This document shows, one piece after another, positions 50,043 through 59,757 of a stretch of 64,000 nucleotides of DNA. This DNA is from Candidatus Promineofilum glycogenicum (lineage in GTDB: Bacteria > Chloroflexota > Anaerolineae > Promineifilales > Promineifilaceae), in assembly GCA_016707605.1 (NCBI GenBank), contig JADJHJ010000003.1, positions 248,001 through 312,000 on the forward strand. Direction: 5' to 3'. Position numbers and translations under genes: made by a program. The notes beneath the pieces were generated by a model. The model searched no databases and had not been told where the DNA came from. It saw only the letters and a program-made list of their open reading frames with translations. How positions within the stretch are numbered: the first letter of the stretch is position 1; every line of letters starts with the position of its first letter.

Positions 50043-51809
50043 ATGCTAACGGAACTTATCGTTCGCAACTTCGCGATTATCGACCAGATACAACTGGACT
50101 TCAACCCCGGTTTCAACGTCCTGACCGGCGAGACGGGCGCGGGTAAGTCTATCATCCTCGACGCGGTGACGCTGGTGCTGGGCGGGCGGGCCGACACGAC
50201 GGCCGTGCGCGCCGGCAGCGACGCCGCCTACGTCGAGGCCGCCTTCCGCCTTCACCCGGCGTTGCGCGACGCTTTGCGCCCCGTTCTGGAGGGCGAGGGG
50301 CTGGATGAGGACGGCGACGAGTTCGTCGTCCTGGCCCGCGAACTGCGGGCCAACGGGCGCAACATCTGCCGCGTCAATGGGCGCACCGTCAGCCTGGCCG
50401 TCCTGCGCCAGGTGGCCGACCCGCTGATCGACATCCACGGCCAGGGGGAGCACCTGTCGCTGCTGCGCCCGCGCGCCCATCTGCCGCTGCTCGACGCCTT
50501 CGGCGGGCTGGTGGCCGAGCGCGAGGCGCTGGCGGCCGAGGTGCGCCGGTTGCACACGGTGCAGCGCGAACTGGACGAGCTGCGCCGCAGCCAGCGCGAC
50601 CTGACGCAGCGCATGGAGATGCTGCAATTCAAGGCCGAGGAGATTCGCGCGCTCGCCCCCCAGCCGGACGAGGAAGAGGCGCTGCGTGTCGAGCGCGTGC
50701 GGTTGGCCAACGCCGAGCAGTTGGGCCGCCACGCCGCCGAGGCCGTGGCCCTGCTGACGACGATTGACGACGACCGGCCGGCGGTGCTCGATCTGCTGGG
50801 CCGGGTGGAACACGCCCTGACCCAACTGGCTAAGCTCGACGACACGCGCGAGGCATCGCTGGAGGCGCTGCAAGGGCTGAGCTTCCAACTCAACGAACTG
50901 GCCGGCGACGTGCAGGACTACCTTGACGCGCTGGAGTTCGACCCCCGCCGGCTGAACAGCGTCGAGGCGCGGCTGGAGGCGATCAACAGCCTGAAGCGCA
51001 AGTACAACGAGGCCGACATCGCCGGGCTGCTGGCCGCCCAGGCGCGGGCCGAGGCCGAACTGAAGACGCTGGAGAACAGCGAAGTGCGCACGGCCGAGTT
51101 GGAAGAGCAGCGCGAGCGCTTCCTGCGCCTCATCGGCCGCCTGGCCGCCGAACTGTCGGCCAAGCGCCGCGCCGCGGCCGAGCGCCTGTCGGCGGCAGCC
51201 GAGTTGCACCTGGGCGATCTGAAGATGGAAGGGGCGCGCTTTGCTGTGGAGTTTCTGACCCAGCCGGCGGCCGATGGCTGCTACGTGGGGTCGGGCGAGG
51301 ATCAGCAGCGCCTGGCCTTCGACCAGACGGGCATCGACCGCGTCGAGTTCCTCATCTCGGCCAACCCCGGCGAGCCGCCCAAGCCGATGGCCAAGGTCGC
51401 CAGCGGCGGCGAGACGGCGCGGCTGATGCTGGCCCTGAAGACGGCCCTGGCCCAGGTGGACGAGACGCCGACGCTCATCTTCGACGAGATCGACCAGGGC
51501 ATCGGCGGGCGCGTGGGCGACATCGTCGGCCGCAAGCTGTGGGGGCTGGCCGCCGAGGCCGACCATCAGGTCATCGTCGTCACCCACCTGCCACAGTTGG
51601 CCGGCTATGGCGACGCCCACTTCCACGTTAGCAAGGCCGTGGCCGGCGGCCGGACGACGACCCACGTCGACGCCCTGGACACAACCGGACGCGTGCGCGA
51701 ACTGGCGGCCATGCTGGGCACACAGGGCGACACGGCCGTCAGCGGCGCGGAGTCGATCCTGCGGCACGTCGAGCAGGCCAAGGTCGCGCTGCCGGTGGAG
51801 GAGTACTAA
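50043..51809 (+). CDS. recN: DNA repair protein RecN
   Basis: 588 residues, SMC-like. Walker A GETGAGKS at residues 29-36, a long coiled-coil middle (residues 150-380, VRRLHTVQRELDELRRSQRD), signature KVASGGETARLMLALK and Walker B LIFDEIDQGIGGRVG. It acts in double-strand-break repair. A TAAAAT at 50028-50033 precedes the ATG by nine bases and may be a -10 box, but GAGGGG in between could also serve as a ribosome site. Confidence 0.95.
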   Translation: MLTELIVRNFAIIDQIQLDFNPGFNVLTGETGAGKSIILDAVTLVLGGRADTTAVRAGSDAAYVEAAFRLHPALRDALRPVLEGEGLDEDGDEFVVLARELRANGRNICRVNGRTVSLAVLRQVADPLIDIHGQGEHLSLLRPRAHLPLLDAFGGLVAEREALAAEVRRLHTVQRELDELRRSQRDLTQRMEMLQFKAEEIRALAPQPDEEEALRVERVRLANAEQLGRHAAEAVALLTTIDDDRPAVLDLLGRVEHALTQLAKLDDTREASLEALQGLSFQLNELAGDVQDYLDALEFDPRRLNSVEARLEAINSLKRKYNEADIAGLLAAQARAEAELKTLENSEVRTAELEEQRERFLRLIGRLAAELSAKRRAAAERLSAAAELHLGDLKMEGARFAVEFLTQPAADGCYVGSGEDQQRLAFDQTGIDRVEFLISANPGEPPKPMAKVASGGETARLMLALKTALAQVDETPTLIFDEIDQGIGGRVGDIVGRKLWGLAAEADHQVIVVTHLPQLAGYGDAHFHVSKAVAGGRTTTHVDALDTTGRVRELAAMLGTQGDTAVSGAESILRHVEQAKVALPVEEY

Positions 51810-51925
51810 TCCACCGCAGCCTTGGCAGAACGGCGCTAAAACGCCTAACTACAAGCGGGTTTGCGTCAGGTAAATGATGCCCGCGCGGCATACAATGCAG
51901 ACAGACAATCGATGATCGCCAGGCC

Positions 51926-51953
51926 GCTTGAACATTGCGGCGGCTCTGCTAGA
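51926..51953 (+). promoter_or_regulatory. Promoter of the glycosylphosphotransferase gene
   Basis: TTGAAC at 51926-51931, 16-base spacer, TAGAAT at 51948-51953. The ATG follows 14 bases later; no ribosome site is evident. Confidence 0.6.
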
Positions 51954-51967
51954 ATCCCCGGCTTGAT

Positions 51968-53389
51968 ATGACCACCCAGCGCATCCGCACCCTCTACACC
52001 GTTTCGCTGGTCATCCTCGATTCGTTGCTGATCGCCATCGCCTTTGGGCTGGCCTATTGGCTGCGCATCAGCATCGCCTGGCCCGACCCGCTGACCAACC
52101 AGGTGCCGCTGGTCAACTACGCCGGGCTGTTCGTCATCCAGTTAATCACGATCATCGCGGTGCTGTTTCTCAATCGCCAGTACTACATTCCCCGCTCCGT
52201 TTCGCGCATCGACCAGATCTACTACGTCTTCATCAGCGTCTCCGTCGGCATGTTGCTCGCCCTGGCCGTGGCGACGCTCATCCTCCGCAACAACCAGGCC
52301 ATCCTCGACTATCCGCGGGCGATGATGGTCTACGACTGGTTGCTGACCATCGTCCTGCTGACCGTCGGCCGCGTTCTTCACAACTGGGTGCGCAAGCGGC
52401 TGCAAGACCGCGGCATCGGCAAAGACCGGGTGATCATCGTCGGCACGGGCGACACGGCGCGGATGATCCTGCAACGCATCGTCTGGTCGCCCGACCTGGG
52501 CTACGATCTGGTGGGCATCGTCAACGGCGAGGAGCGCCACACCGAAATCCTCGGCTTTCCCGTGCTGGGCCAGCCGGAAGACCTGCCCGACCTGATCAAC
52601 GAGTACCACGTCGATGAGGTTATCATCGCCATGCCGGAGAAGGGGCACCGCGAGATGTTGCACGTCATCTCCTACTGCGAGCGCGGCCGGGTCAGCATCA
52701 AGGTCTTCCCTGACCTGTTCCAGTACGTCACCACCCACGCCGGCATCGACGACCTGGGTGGGCTGCCGTTGCTGTCGGTGCGCGACTACGCCCTGCGCGG
52801 CTACCTGCTGACGCTCAAGCGGCTGATCGACTTCATCGGCGCGACCATCGGTCTGATCGCCCTGTCGCCGTTGATGATCCTGACGGCGCTGGCCATCAAG
52901 CTCGAATCGCCGGGGCCGGTCTTCTTCGTGCAGCCGCGCATGGGGCTGGACGGCCGCGAGTTCATGATGATCAAGTTCCGCTCCATGCGCACCGACGCCG
53001 AGAAGGATGGCCCGGGCTGGACGGTGAAGGACGACCCGCGGCAGACGCGCCTGGGCACGTGGCTACGCCGGTTGGAAATGGACGAGCTGCCCAACCTGAT
53101 CAACGTCTGGCTGGGCGAGATGAGCCTGGTGGGGCCGCGGCCGGAGCAGGCCTACTACGTCGAGCAGTTCCGCCGCTACGTGCCGCGCTACATGGATCGC
53201 CACCGCGAGAAGGGCGGCATGACCGGCTGGGCGCAAGTCAATGGCCTGCGCGGCGACAGTTCCATCAGCGAACGCACCAAGTACGACCTGTGGTACTCCG
53301 AGAACTGGTCCATCCTCCTCGACACCAAGATTCTCCTGCGCACCCTGTGGCAGATTGTGACGCCGCATGGGGATGAGCCTCGCTATTAG
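51968..53389 (+). CDS. Undecaprenyl-phosphate sugar phosphotransferase (WbaP/WcaJ type)
   Basis: 473 residues. N-terminal four-TM region, a central Rossmann-like domain (RVIIVGTGDTARMILQRIV, PVLGQPEDLPDLINEYHVDE) and a C-terminal PHPT bacterial sugar transferase domain: KRLIDFIGATIGLIALSPLM, KFRSMRTDAEKDGPGW, RRLEMDELPNLINVWLGEMS, LVGPRPEQ. It starts exopolysaccharide repeat units by moving a hexose-1-phosphate onto undecaprenyl phosphate. The stop codon TAG begins the TAGGGATT palindrome. Confidence 0.94.
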   Translation: MTTQRIRTLYTVSLVILDSLLIAIAFGLAYWLRISIAWPDPLTNQVPLVNYAGLFVIQLITIIAVLFLNRQYYIPRSVSRIDQIYYVFISVSVGMLLALAVATLILRNNQAILDYPRAMMVYDWLLTIVLLTVGRVLHNWVRKRLQDRGIGKDRVIIVGTGDTARMILQRIVWSPDLGYDLVGIVNGEERHTEILGFPVLGQPEDLPDLINEYHVDEVIIAMPEKGHREMLHVISYCERGRVSIKVFPDLFQYVTTHAGIDDLGGLPLLSVRDYALRGYLLTLKRLIDFIGATIGLIALSPLMILTALAIKLESPGPVFFVQPRMGLDGREFMMIKFRSMRTDAEKDGPGWTVKDDPRQTRLGTWLRRLEMDELPNLINVWLGEMSLVGPRPEQAYYVEQFRRYVPRYMDRHREKGGMTGWAQVNGLRGDSSISERTKYDLWYSENWSILLDTKILLRTLWQIVTPHGDEPRY

Positions 53390-53462
53390 GGATTAGGTGT
53401 CAGGGATTAGGGATTAGGGAAGCACGCTCTTCCCTAATCCCTAATCCCTGACACCTAACCCC
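53389..53462. repeat. Tandem-unit palindrome, TAGGGATT type
   Basis: TTAGGGATTAGGTGTCAGGG and following units pair with CCCTAATCCCTAATCCCTGA around AAGCACGCTCTT. A near-identical palindrome is at 61963-62034. Confidence 0.9.
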
Positions 53463-53481
53463 TGTTCTAACGCCCTTCTTA

Positions 53482-53510
53482 TTGACGCTGATCCGTCGCC
53501 ATGTTATGAT
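53482..53510 (+). promoter_or_regulatory. Promoter of the hrcA-grpE-dnaK-dnaJ operon
   Basis: TTGACG at 53482-53487, 17-base spacer, TATGAT at 53505-53510; the start should lie at about 53517, just before the CIRCE operator. Confidence 0.85.
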
Positions 53511-53523
53511 CATTTTGCCCTGT

Positions 53524-53550
53524 TTAGCACTCCCATTAGGCGAGTGCTAA
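53524..53550 (+). promoter_or_regulatory. CIRCE operator (HrcA binding site)
   Basis: Perfect TTAGCACTC-N9-GAGTGCTAA. HrcA bound here blocks transcription until heat or unfolded protein titrates the GroE system. It lies just downstream of the promoter and upstream of hrcA itself, giving autoregulation. Confidence 0.97.
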
Positions 53551-53631
53551 GACGGGTGGCGGAGACAGAAGGCGCAACAACCGGGTGCCAGCGGGCCGCG
53601 GCCCACCACCCGGTTTCGACTGTATCGACAG

Positions 53632-54723
53632 ATGACCGAATTCCATCCACTCTCCGAACGACAGGAGCGCATCCTGGCGATGGTGGTCCACAGCTACATC
53701 GAGTCGGGCAAACCGGTCGGCTCGAAGGCGCTGGTGGAGGAGTTCGGGCTGGACTTTAGCTCGGCCACCGTGCGCAACGACCTGGCCCTGTTGGGCGAGT
53801 TGGGCTACGTAGCTCAGTTGCATACCTCAGCCGGACGCATCCCTACCGAGACAGGCTACCGTTACTTCGTCCAGAAGCTACTGGGCGAGTTCCATCTGCC
53901 GCTGCACGAGCGGGAGATGATCCGCCACCAGTTTCACCAGGCGCGGCTGGAGCTAGAGCAGTGGATGCGCCTCTCCGCGGCCATTCTGGCCCGCACGGCG
54001 CGCAGCGCCAGCTTCGTCACCGCGCCGCAGACCCGCGCCAACCGCTTTAAGCACATCCAACTCATCGCCACCCAGGGGCGTCTGGTGCTGATGATCGTCG
54101 TCCTGTTCGGCGGCGAGGTGAAGCAGCAGATGTTGACCCTGGCCGAGCCGCTGTCGCAGGCCCGGCTGAGCGCCGCCGCCGACCGGCTCAACGCCGTCTT
54201 CGTCGACCTGGACGCCGACGAGATTATGGCCCGCAAGGCGAGCGCCCATCTGGGCACGCTGGAGGACGAGGTGGCGCGGCTGGTGGTCGACATCCTGCGG
54301 CGGGCCGACTACGGCGCAATCAACGACATTTACCGCGACGGCCTGGTCAACATCCTCGACGACGAGGGTACGCGCCAGGCCATTCGCGTGCTGGAAGAGC
54401 GCACGTTGCTGGCCTCGGTCCTGTCGGAGACGCAGGCCCAGGGCAGCGAGGGCGTGCAGGTGGTCATCGGCGGCGACGGCCGTTGGGAGGAGTTGCGCGA
54501 TTGCACCATGATCCTGTCGCGCTACGGCGTCAGCGACAGCTTCTATGGCACCGTCGCCGTCGTCGGCCCGACGCGCATGCCCTATGACCGCAACGTGGCC
54601 GCCGTCCGTTACGTAGCGGACTTGATGAGCGGCTTTGTCTATAAGTACTTTGTCCAGGCTCCGCCCGACGCACAGGGTGACGCTCTGGACTTAATCGAGG
54701 TGGGTGGTGACCGTGACGAATGA
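53632..54723 (+). CDS. hrcA: Heat-inducible transcription repressor HrcA
   Basis: 363 residues. N-terminal winged helix with LSERQERILAMVVHSYIESG, PVGSKALVEEFGLDFSSATV and LHTSAGRIPTETGYRYFV; GAF-like and insertion domains follow, with VVIGGD and a conserved tail PTRMPYDRNVAAVRYVADLM. Represses its own operon through CIRCE. About 80 bases separate CIRCE from the ATG. It overlaps grpE. Confidence 0.97.
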   Translation: MTEFHPLSERQERILAMVVHSYIESGKPVGSKALVEEFGLDFSSATVRNDLALLGELGYVAQLHTSAGRIPTETGYRYFVQKLLGEFHLPLHEREMIRHQFHQARLELEQWMRLSAAILARTARSASFVTAPQTRANRFKHIQLIATQGRLVLMIVVLFGGEVKQQMLTLAEPLSQARLSAAADRLNAVFVDLDADEIMARKASAHLGTLEDEVARLVVDILRRADYGAINDIYRDGLVNILDDEGTRQAIRVLEERTLLASVLSETQAQGSEGVQVVIGGDGRWEELRDCTMILSRYGVSDSFYGTVAVVGPTRMPYDRNVAAVRYVADLMSGFVYKYFVQAPPDAQGDALDLIEVGGDRDE

Positions 54724-55261
54724 TGAGTGGGTGAAAGACGACGCGGCGGAGACGGCCGACGAAGCGTTGGAGTCGGCCGGCATGGCTGCCGAGGCGGTCG
54801 TGGCCACGGCCGAAGACGAGCTGGTCGCAGCGCGGGCTGAGGCGGCGCGCAATCTGGACGGCTGGCAGCGCACGCAGGCCGAATTCGCCAACGCCCGCAA
54901 GCGCTTCGATAAGCAGCGGGCCGAGGCTTACGCCAACGCCAACGCCGACCTGGTGGCCAAGCTGGTGCCGCTGCTCGACGACTTCGAGCGCGCCCTGGGC
55001 ACTGCCCCGGCCGGCATCCAGGCCGACCCGTGGCTGGCCGGCGTTGGCCTCGTCTATCGCAAGATGCTCTCCGTTCTGGAAGAGATGAACGTGGAGCCGA
55101 TTGCGGCCGTGGGCGCGCCGTTCGACCCCAACATGCACGAGGCGCTGGGCCAGGAACCGTCGAACGACTACGACAGCGGTCTTGTGGCCCGCGAGATGCG
55201 CCGCGGCTACCGCATTGGCGACCGGGTCATCCGGCCGTCGCTGGTCATGGTGGCGGAGTAA
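54713..55261 (+). CDS. grpE: Nucleotide exchange factor GrpE
   Basis: 182 residues: acidic, Ala-rich N-terminus, coiled coil (ELVAARAEAARNLDGWQRTQ), then ANARKRFDKQRAEAYANANA, and a beta-wing domain ending in IGDRVIRPSLVMVAE. Releases ADP from DnaK. The start is chosen at GTG 54713, ten bases after GAGGTG, within the end of hrcA; GTG 54704 or 54707 are alternatives. There is no in-frame ATG nearby. Confidence 0.93.
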   Translation: MTNDEWVKDDAAETADEALESAGMAAEAVVATAEDELVAARAEAARNLDGWQRTQAEFANARKRFDKQRAEAYANANADLVAKLVPLLDDFERALGTAPAGIQADPWLAGVGLVYRKMLSVLEEMNVEPIAAVGAPFDPNMHEALGQEPSNDYDSGLVAREMRRGYRIGDRVIRPSLVMVAE

Positions 55262-55267
55262 GAAAGG

Positions 55268-55308
55268 CAGGAACCACAGATTACACAGACAATCGTGGTT
55301 TCATTCTT
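55268..55308. repeat. Short GATTACA-type hairpin between grpE and dnaK
   Basis: GAACCACAGATTACACAGAC then AATCGTGGTTTC: a truncated copy with one full and one shortened arm. Confidence 0.75.
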
Positions 55309-55321
55309 AAGGACTAAAGAC

Positions 55322-57218
<1,897 letters not shown>

Positions 57219-57221
<3 letters not shown>

Positions 57222-57292
57222 GGGCCAGGTTCCAGGGGCCAGGGGAAGAACATTCTTCCCTGGCCCCTGAACCCCTAATCCCCGGCCCTAAT
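57219..57292. repeat. Tandem-unit palindrome, GGGGCCA type
   Basis: TAGGGGCCAGGTTCCAGGGG and its complement around GAAGAACATTCTTCC. It starts on the dnaK stop codon and ends just before dnaJ. As a hairpin inside the operon it could lower dnaJ and prmA expression relative to dnaK. Confidence 0.87.
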
Positions 57293-57295
57293 CTT

Positions 57296-58456
57296 ATGGC
57301 TGCAAAACGCGACTACTACGAAGTCCTGGAAGTCTCCCGGACGGTAACCAAAGACGAACTCAAGAAGCAGTACCGCCGGCTGGCGCGCCAGTATCACCCG
57401 GACGTGAACCCCGATCCGGCGGCGTCGGAGCGCTTCAAGGAGATCAGCGAGGCCTACGAGGTGCTGTCGGACGACGACAAGCGCGCGGCCTACGACCGTT
57501 TCGGCCACGCCGGCGTTGGCAACGGCGGTTTCGGCGGCTATGAGCAGGGCTTCGGTGGCTTCGCCGACATCTTCGAGGAGTTCTTCGGCTCCTTCAGTGG
57601 GGCCGGGGGGGGGCGCGGCCGGCGGCGGCGCGGCCCGCGGCGTGGCGCTGACTTGCGCTACGATCTGACCATCACCTTCGAGGAGGCTATCTTCGGCGCG
57701 GAGCGCGAGATCGAGTATCGCCGGCCGGAGACGTGCGCCACCTGCGGCGGCATCGGCGCGGAGCCGGGCACGCGCCCCATCGCCTGCACGACCTGCAACG
57801 GCACGGGCGAAGTGCGCCGCGTGCAGCAGTCGATCCTGGGCCAGTTCGTCAACGTCGCCACCTGCACCACCTGCAACGGCACGGGCGAACTGATCCCCAA
57901 TCTGTGCCACGAGTGCAACGGCCGCAAGCTGATCGAGCGCACCGTGACCAAGAAGGTCAAGGTTCCGCCCGGCGTCGATAGCGAGACGCAGATTCGCCTG
58001 ACCGGCGAGGGGGGCGCGGGGCTGGATGGCGGGCCGGCCGGCAACCTGTTCGTCGTGCTGACCGTCGCCCCGCACGAGTACTTCCAGCGCCGTGGCGACG
58101 ACATCCTGCTGGTGCTACAAATCAACGTCGCTCAGGCGGCGCTGGGCGACGAAATCACCGTGCCCACGGTGGATGGCGAGTCGGCGCTGACCGTGCCGGC
58201 GGGCACACAGTCGGGCAAGGAGTTCCGGCTGCGCGGGCTGGGCGTGCCCAAGCTCGACCGCACCGGGCGCGGGGCCAACGTCGGCCGTGGCGACCAACTC
58301 GTCATCCTGCAAGTGGTCATTCCCAAGCACCTATCAGCCGAGCAGCGCGACTTGTTCCAGGAGCTATCACGCACGCTGGGCAAGGACGTCGTGCCCCAGA
58401 AGGACAAGGGCATTCTGGGCCAACTAAAGGACGCGCTGGGCGACCTGTTCGGATAA
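57296..58456 (+). CDS. dnaJ: Chaperone protein DnaJ
   Basis: 386 residues. J domain with HPD at residues 34-36, Gly/Phe region (GNGGFGGYEQGFGGFADIFE), zinc-binding domain with CATCGGIG, CTTCNGTG, CTTCNGTG and CHECNGRK (the last varies from CxxCxGxG only at its end), and two C-terminal beta domains. Co-chaperone stimulating DnaK ATPase. It is separated from dnaK by a palindrome and followed by prmA seven bases later. Confidence 0.97.
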   Translation: MAAKRDYYEVLEVSRTVTKDELKKQYRRLARQYHPDVNPDPAASERFKEISEAYEVLSDDDKRAAYDRFGHAGVGNGGFGGYEQGFGGFADIFEEFFGSFSGAGGGRGRRRRGPRRGADLRYDLTITFEEAIFGAEREIEYRRPETCATCGGIGAEPGTRPIACTTCNGTGEVRRVQQSILGQFVNVATCTTCNGTGELIPNLCHECNGRKLIERTVTKKVKVPPGVDSETQIRLTGEGGAGLDGGPAGNLFVVLTVAPHEYFQRRGDDILLVLQINVAQAALGDEITVPTVDGESALTVPAGTQSGKEFRLRGLGVPKLDRTGRGANVGRGDQLVILQVVIPKHLSAEQRDLFQELSRTLGKDVVPQKDKGILGQLKDALGDLFG

Positions 58457-58462
58457 ACCCCT

Positions 58463-59389
58463 ATGTACTGGCTGGAAATCAGCGTTCAGACCGATGGTGA
58501 AGGAGCGGAGGCCGTGGCCGAGATGCTGCGGCCTTTTGCTTATCAAGAGAGCGTCGTGCTGGAGCAGCGCGGCGACGAGACCAACCTCGACCCGGAGGCG
58601 CTGGAGCCGGGGGTGGCGGTCAAAATCTACGTGCCGGAGGACGACGACACGCCGGAGTTGCGGCGGCGCATCGAAGAGGTGCTCTATCACCTCGGCCGCC
58701 TCTACCCGCTGCCACCGCCCGTCTTCCGCGAACTACGCGACGAGGATTGGGCCAACGCCTGGAAGGAGCACTACCGCCCCTTCCGGCTGGGGCGGCGGCT
58801 GCGCATCCGGCCGACGTGGCTGGCCGCCGAGCCGGACGACGACGCCCGGCCCGACGACGTGACGCTGGTGCTCGACCCCGGTATGGCCTTCGGCACGGGG
58901 CTGCACCCGACGACGCAGAGCTGTCTGCGGGCGCTGGAAGACCTGGTGCAGCCGGGCATGACCGTGCTCGACGCGGGCACAGGGTCGGGCATTCTGGCCA
59001 TCGCCGCCGCCCGGCTGGGGGCGACGACTATCGCCGCCTTTGACACCGACGCGCTGGCCGTGCGGGCTACCCAGGAGAACGCGGCGCAGAACGGCGTGGC
59101 CGAGCGCATTCACGTCTGGCGCGGTGAACTGGACAGCACGGCGGCCGAGACCGGGCAGGCGACGTGGGACATCGTCGTGGCCAACATTCTGGCCCCGGTC
59201 ATCATTCGGTTGTTGGGTGAAAGCGGGCTGTTGGGCGCTGTGGCCCCTGACGGCTACTTGATCCTGAGCGGGATCATCGACGAGCAGGGGCCGGACGTGG
59301 AAGCGGCGCTGGCCGCCGCCGGGGGGCAGGTGCGCCGCATCATCTCCGCCGGCGATTGGGTGACCTACGTGGCCGGCCATCGGCAGTGA
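58463..59389 (+). CDS. prmA: Ribosomal protein L11 methyltransferase
   Basis: 308 residues. N-terminal L11-recognition domain (MYWLEISVQTDGEGAEAVAE), then the methyltransferase domain with GTGLHPTTQSCLRALEDL, motif I VLDAGTGSGILAIAAARLGA and VVANILAPVI. Trimethylates L11. The dnaJ-prmA neighbourhood is conserved across many bacteria, supporting the call. Confidence 0.95.
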   Translation: MYWLEISVQTDGEGAEAVAEMLRPFAYQESVVLEQRGDETNLDPEALEPGVAVKIYVPEDDDTPELRRRIEEVLYHLGRLYPLPPPVFRELRDEDWANAWKEHYRPFRLGRRLRIRPTWLAAEPDDDARPDDVTLVLDPGMAFGTGLHPTTQSCLRALEDLVQPGMTVLDAGTGSGILAIAAARLGATTIAAFDTDALAVRATQENAAQNGVAERIHVWRGELDSTAAETGQATWDIVVANILAPVIIRLLGESGLLGAVAPDGYLILSGIIDEQGPDVEAALAAAGGQVRRIISAGDWVTYVAGHRQ

Positions 59390-59447
59390 CGGCCGGCCGC
59401 GCGGCTAACCGGGCCGGCGGCGAGACGGGCGCACAGTCGCGGAGGCG

Positions 59448-59693
59448 CTAAACTTCGGCCGTCGGCACGTTGCGACGGTAGCGGTAGGTGATGCGCCCGC
59501 GCTCCAGGTCGTAGGGGGTCATCTCCACGCGCACGCGGTCGCCCAACAGGATGCGGATGTAGTGCTTGCGCATCCGCCCGGAGAGATAGGACAACACCTT
59601 GTGGCCGTTGTCCAACTCGACCATGAACTGCGTGTTGGGCAGTAGCTCGATGACCGTGCCTTCGACCTCTAACTTATCTTCTTTACTAGCCAT
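59448..59693 (-). CDS. infA: Translation initiation factor IF-1
   Basis: 81 residues, a single S1-like OB fold: EGTVIELLPNTQFMVELDNG, then LSYLSGRMRKHYIRILLGDR and VRVEMTPYDLERGRITYRYR. It is slightly longer than the usual 72 because of extra N- and C-terminal residues. It lies 64 bases downstream of rpsA on the same strand; the pairing of two translation factors suggests co-expression. Confidence 0.96.
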   Translation of the reverse strand: MASKEDKLEVEGTVIELLPNTQFMVELDNGHKVLSYLSGRMRKHYIRILLGDRVRVEMTPYDLERGRITYRYRRNVPTAEV

Positions 59694-59757
59694 AGACTCC
59701 TTACAAGTGCGGCAAACTGAATACTCAACTCACTAGATGATATGAACGAACAAACGA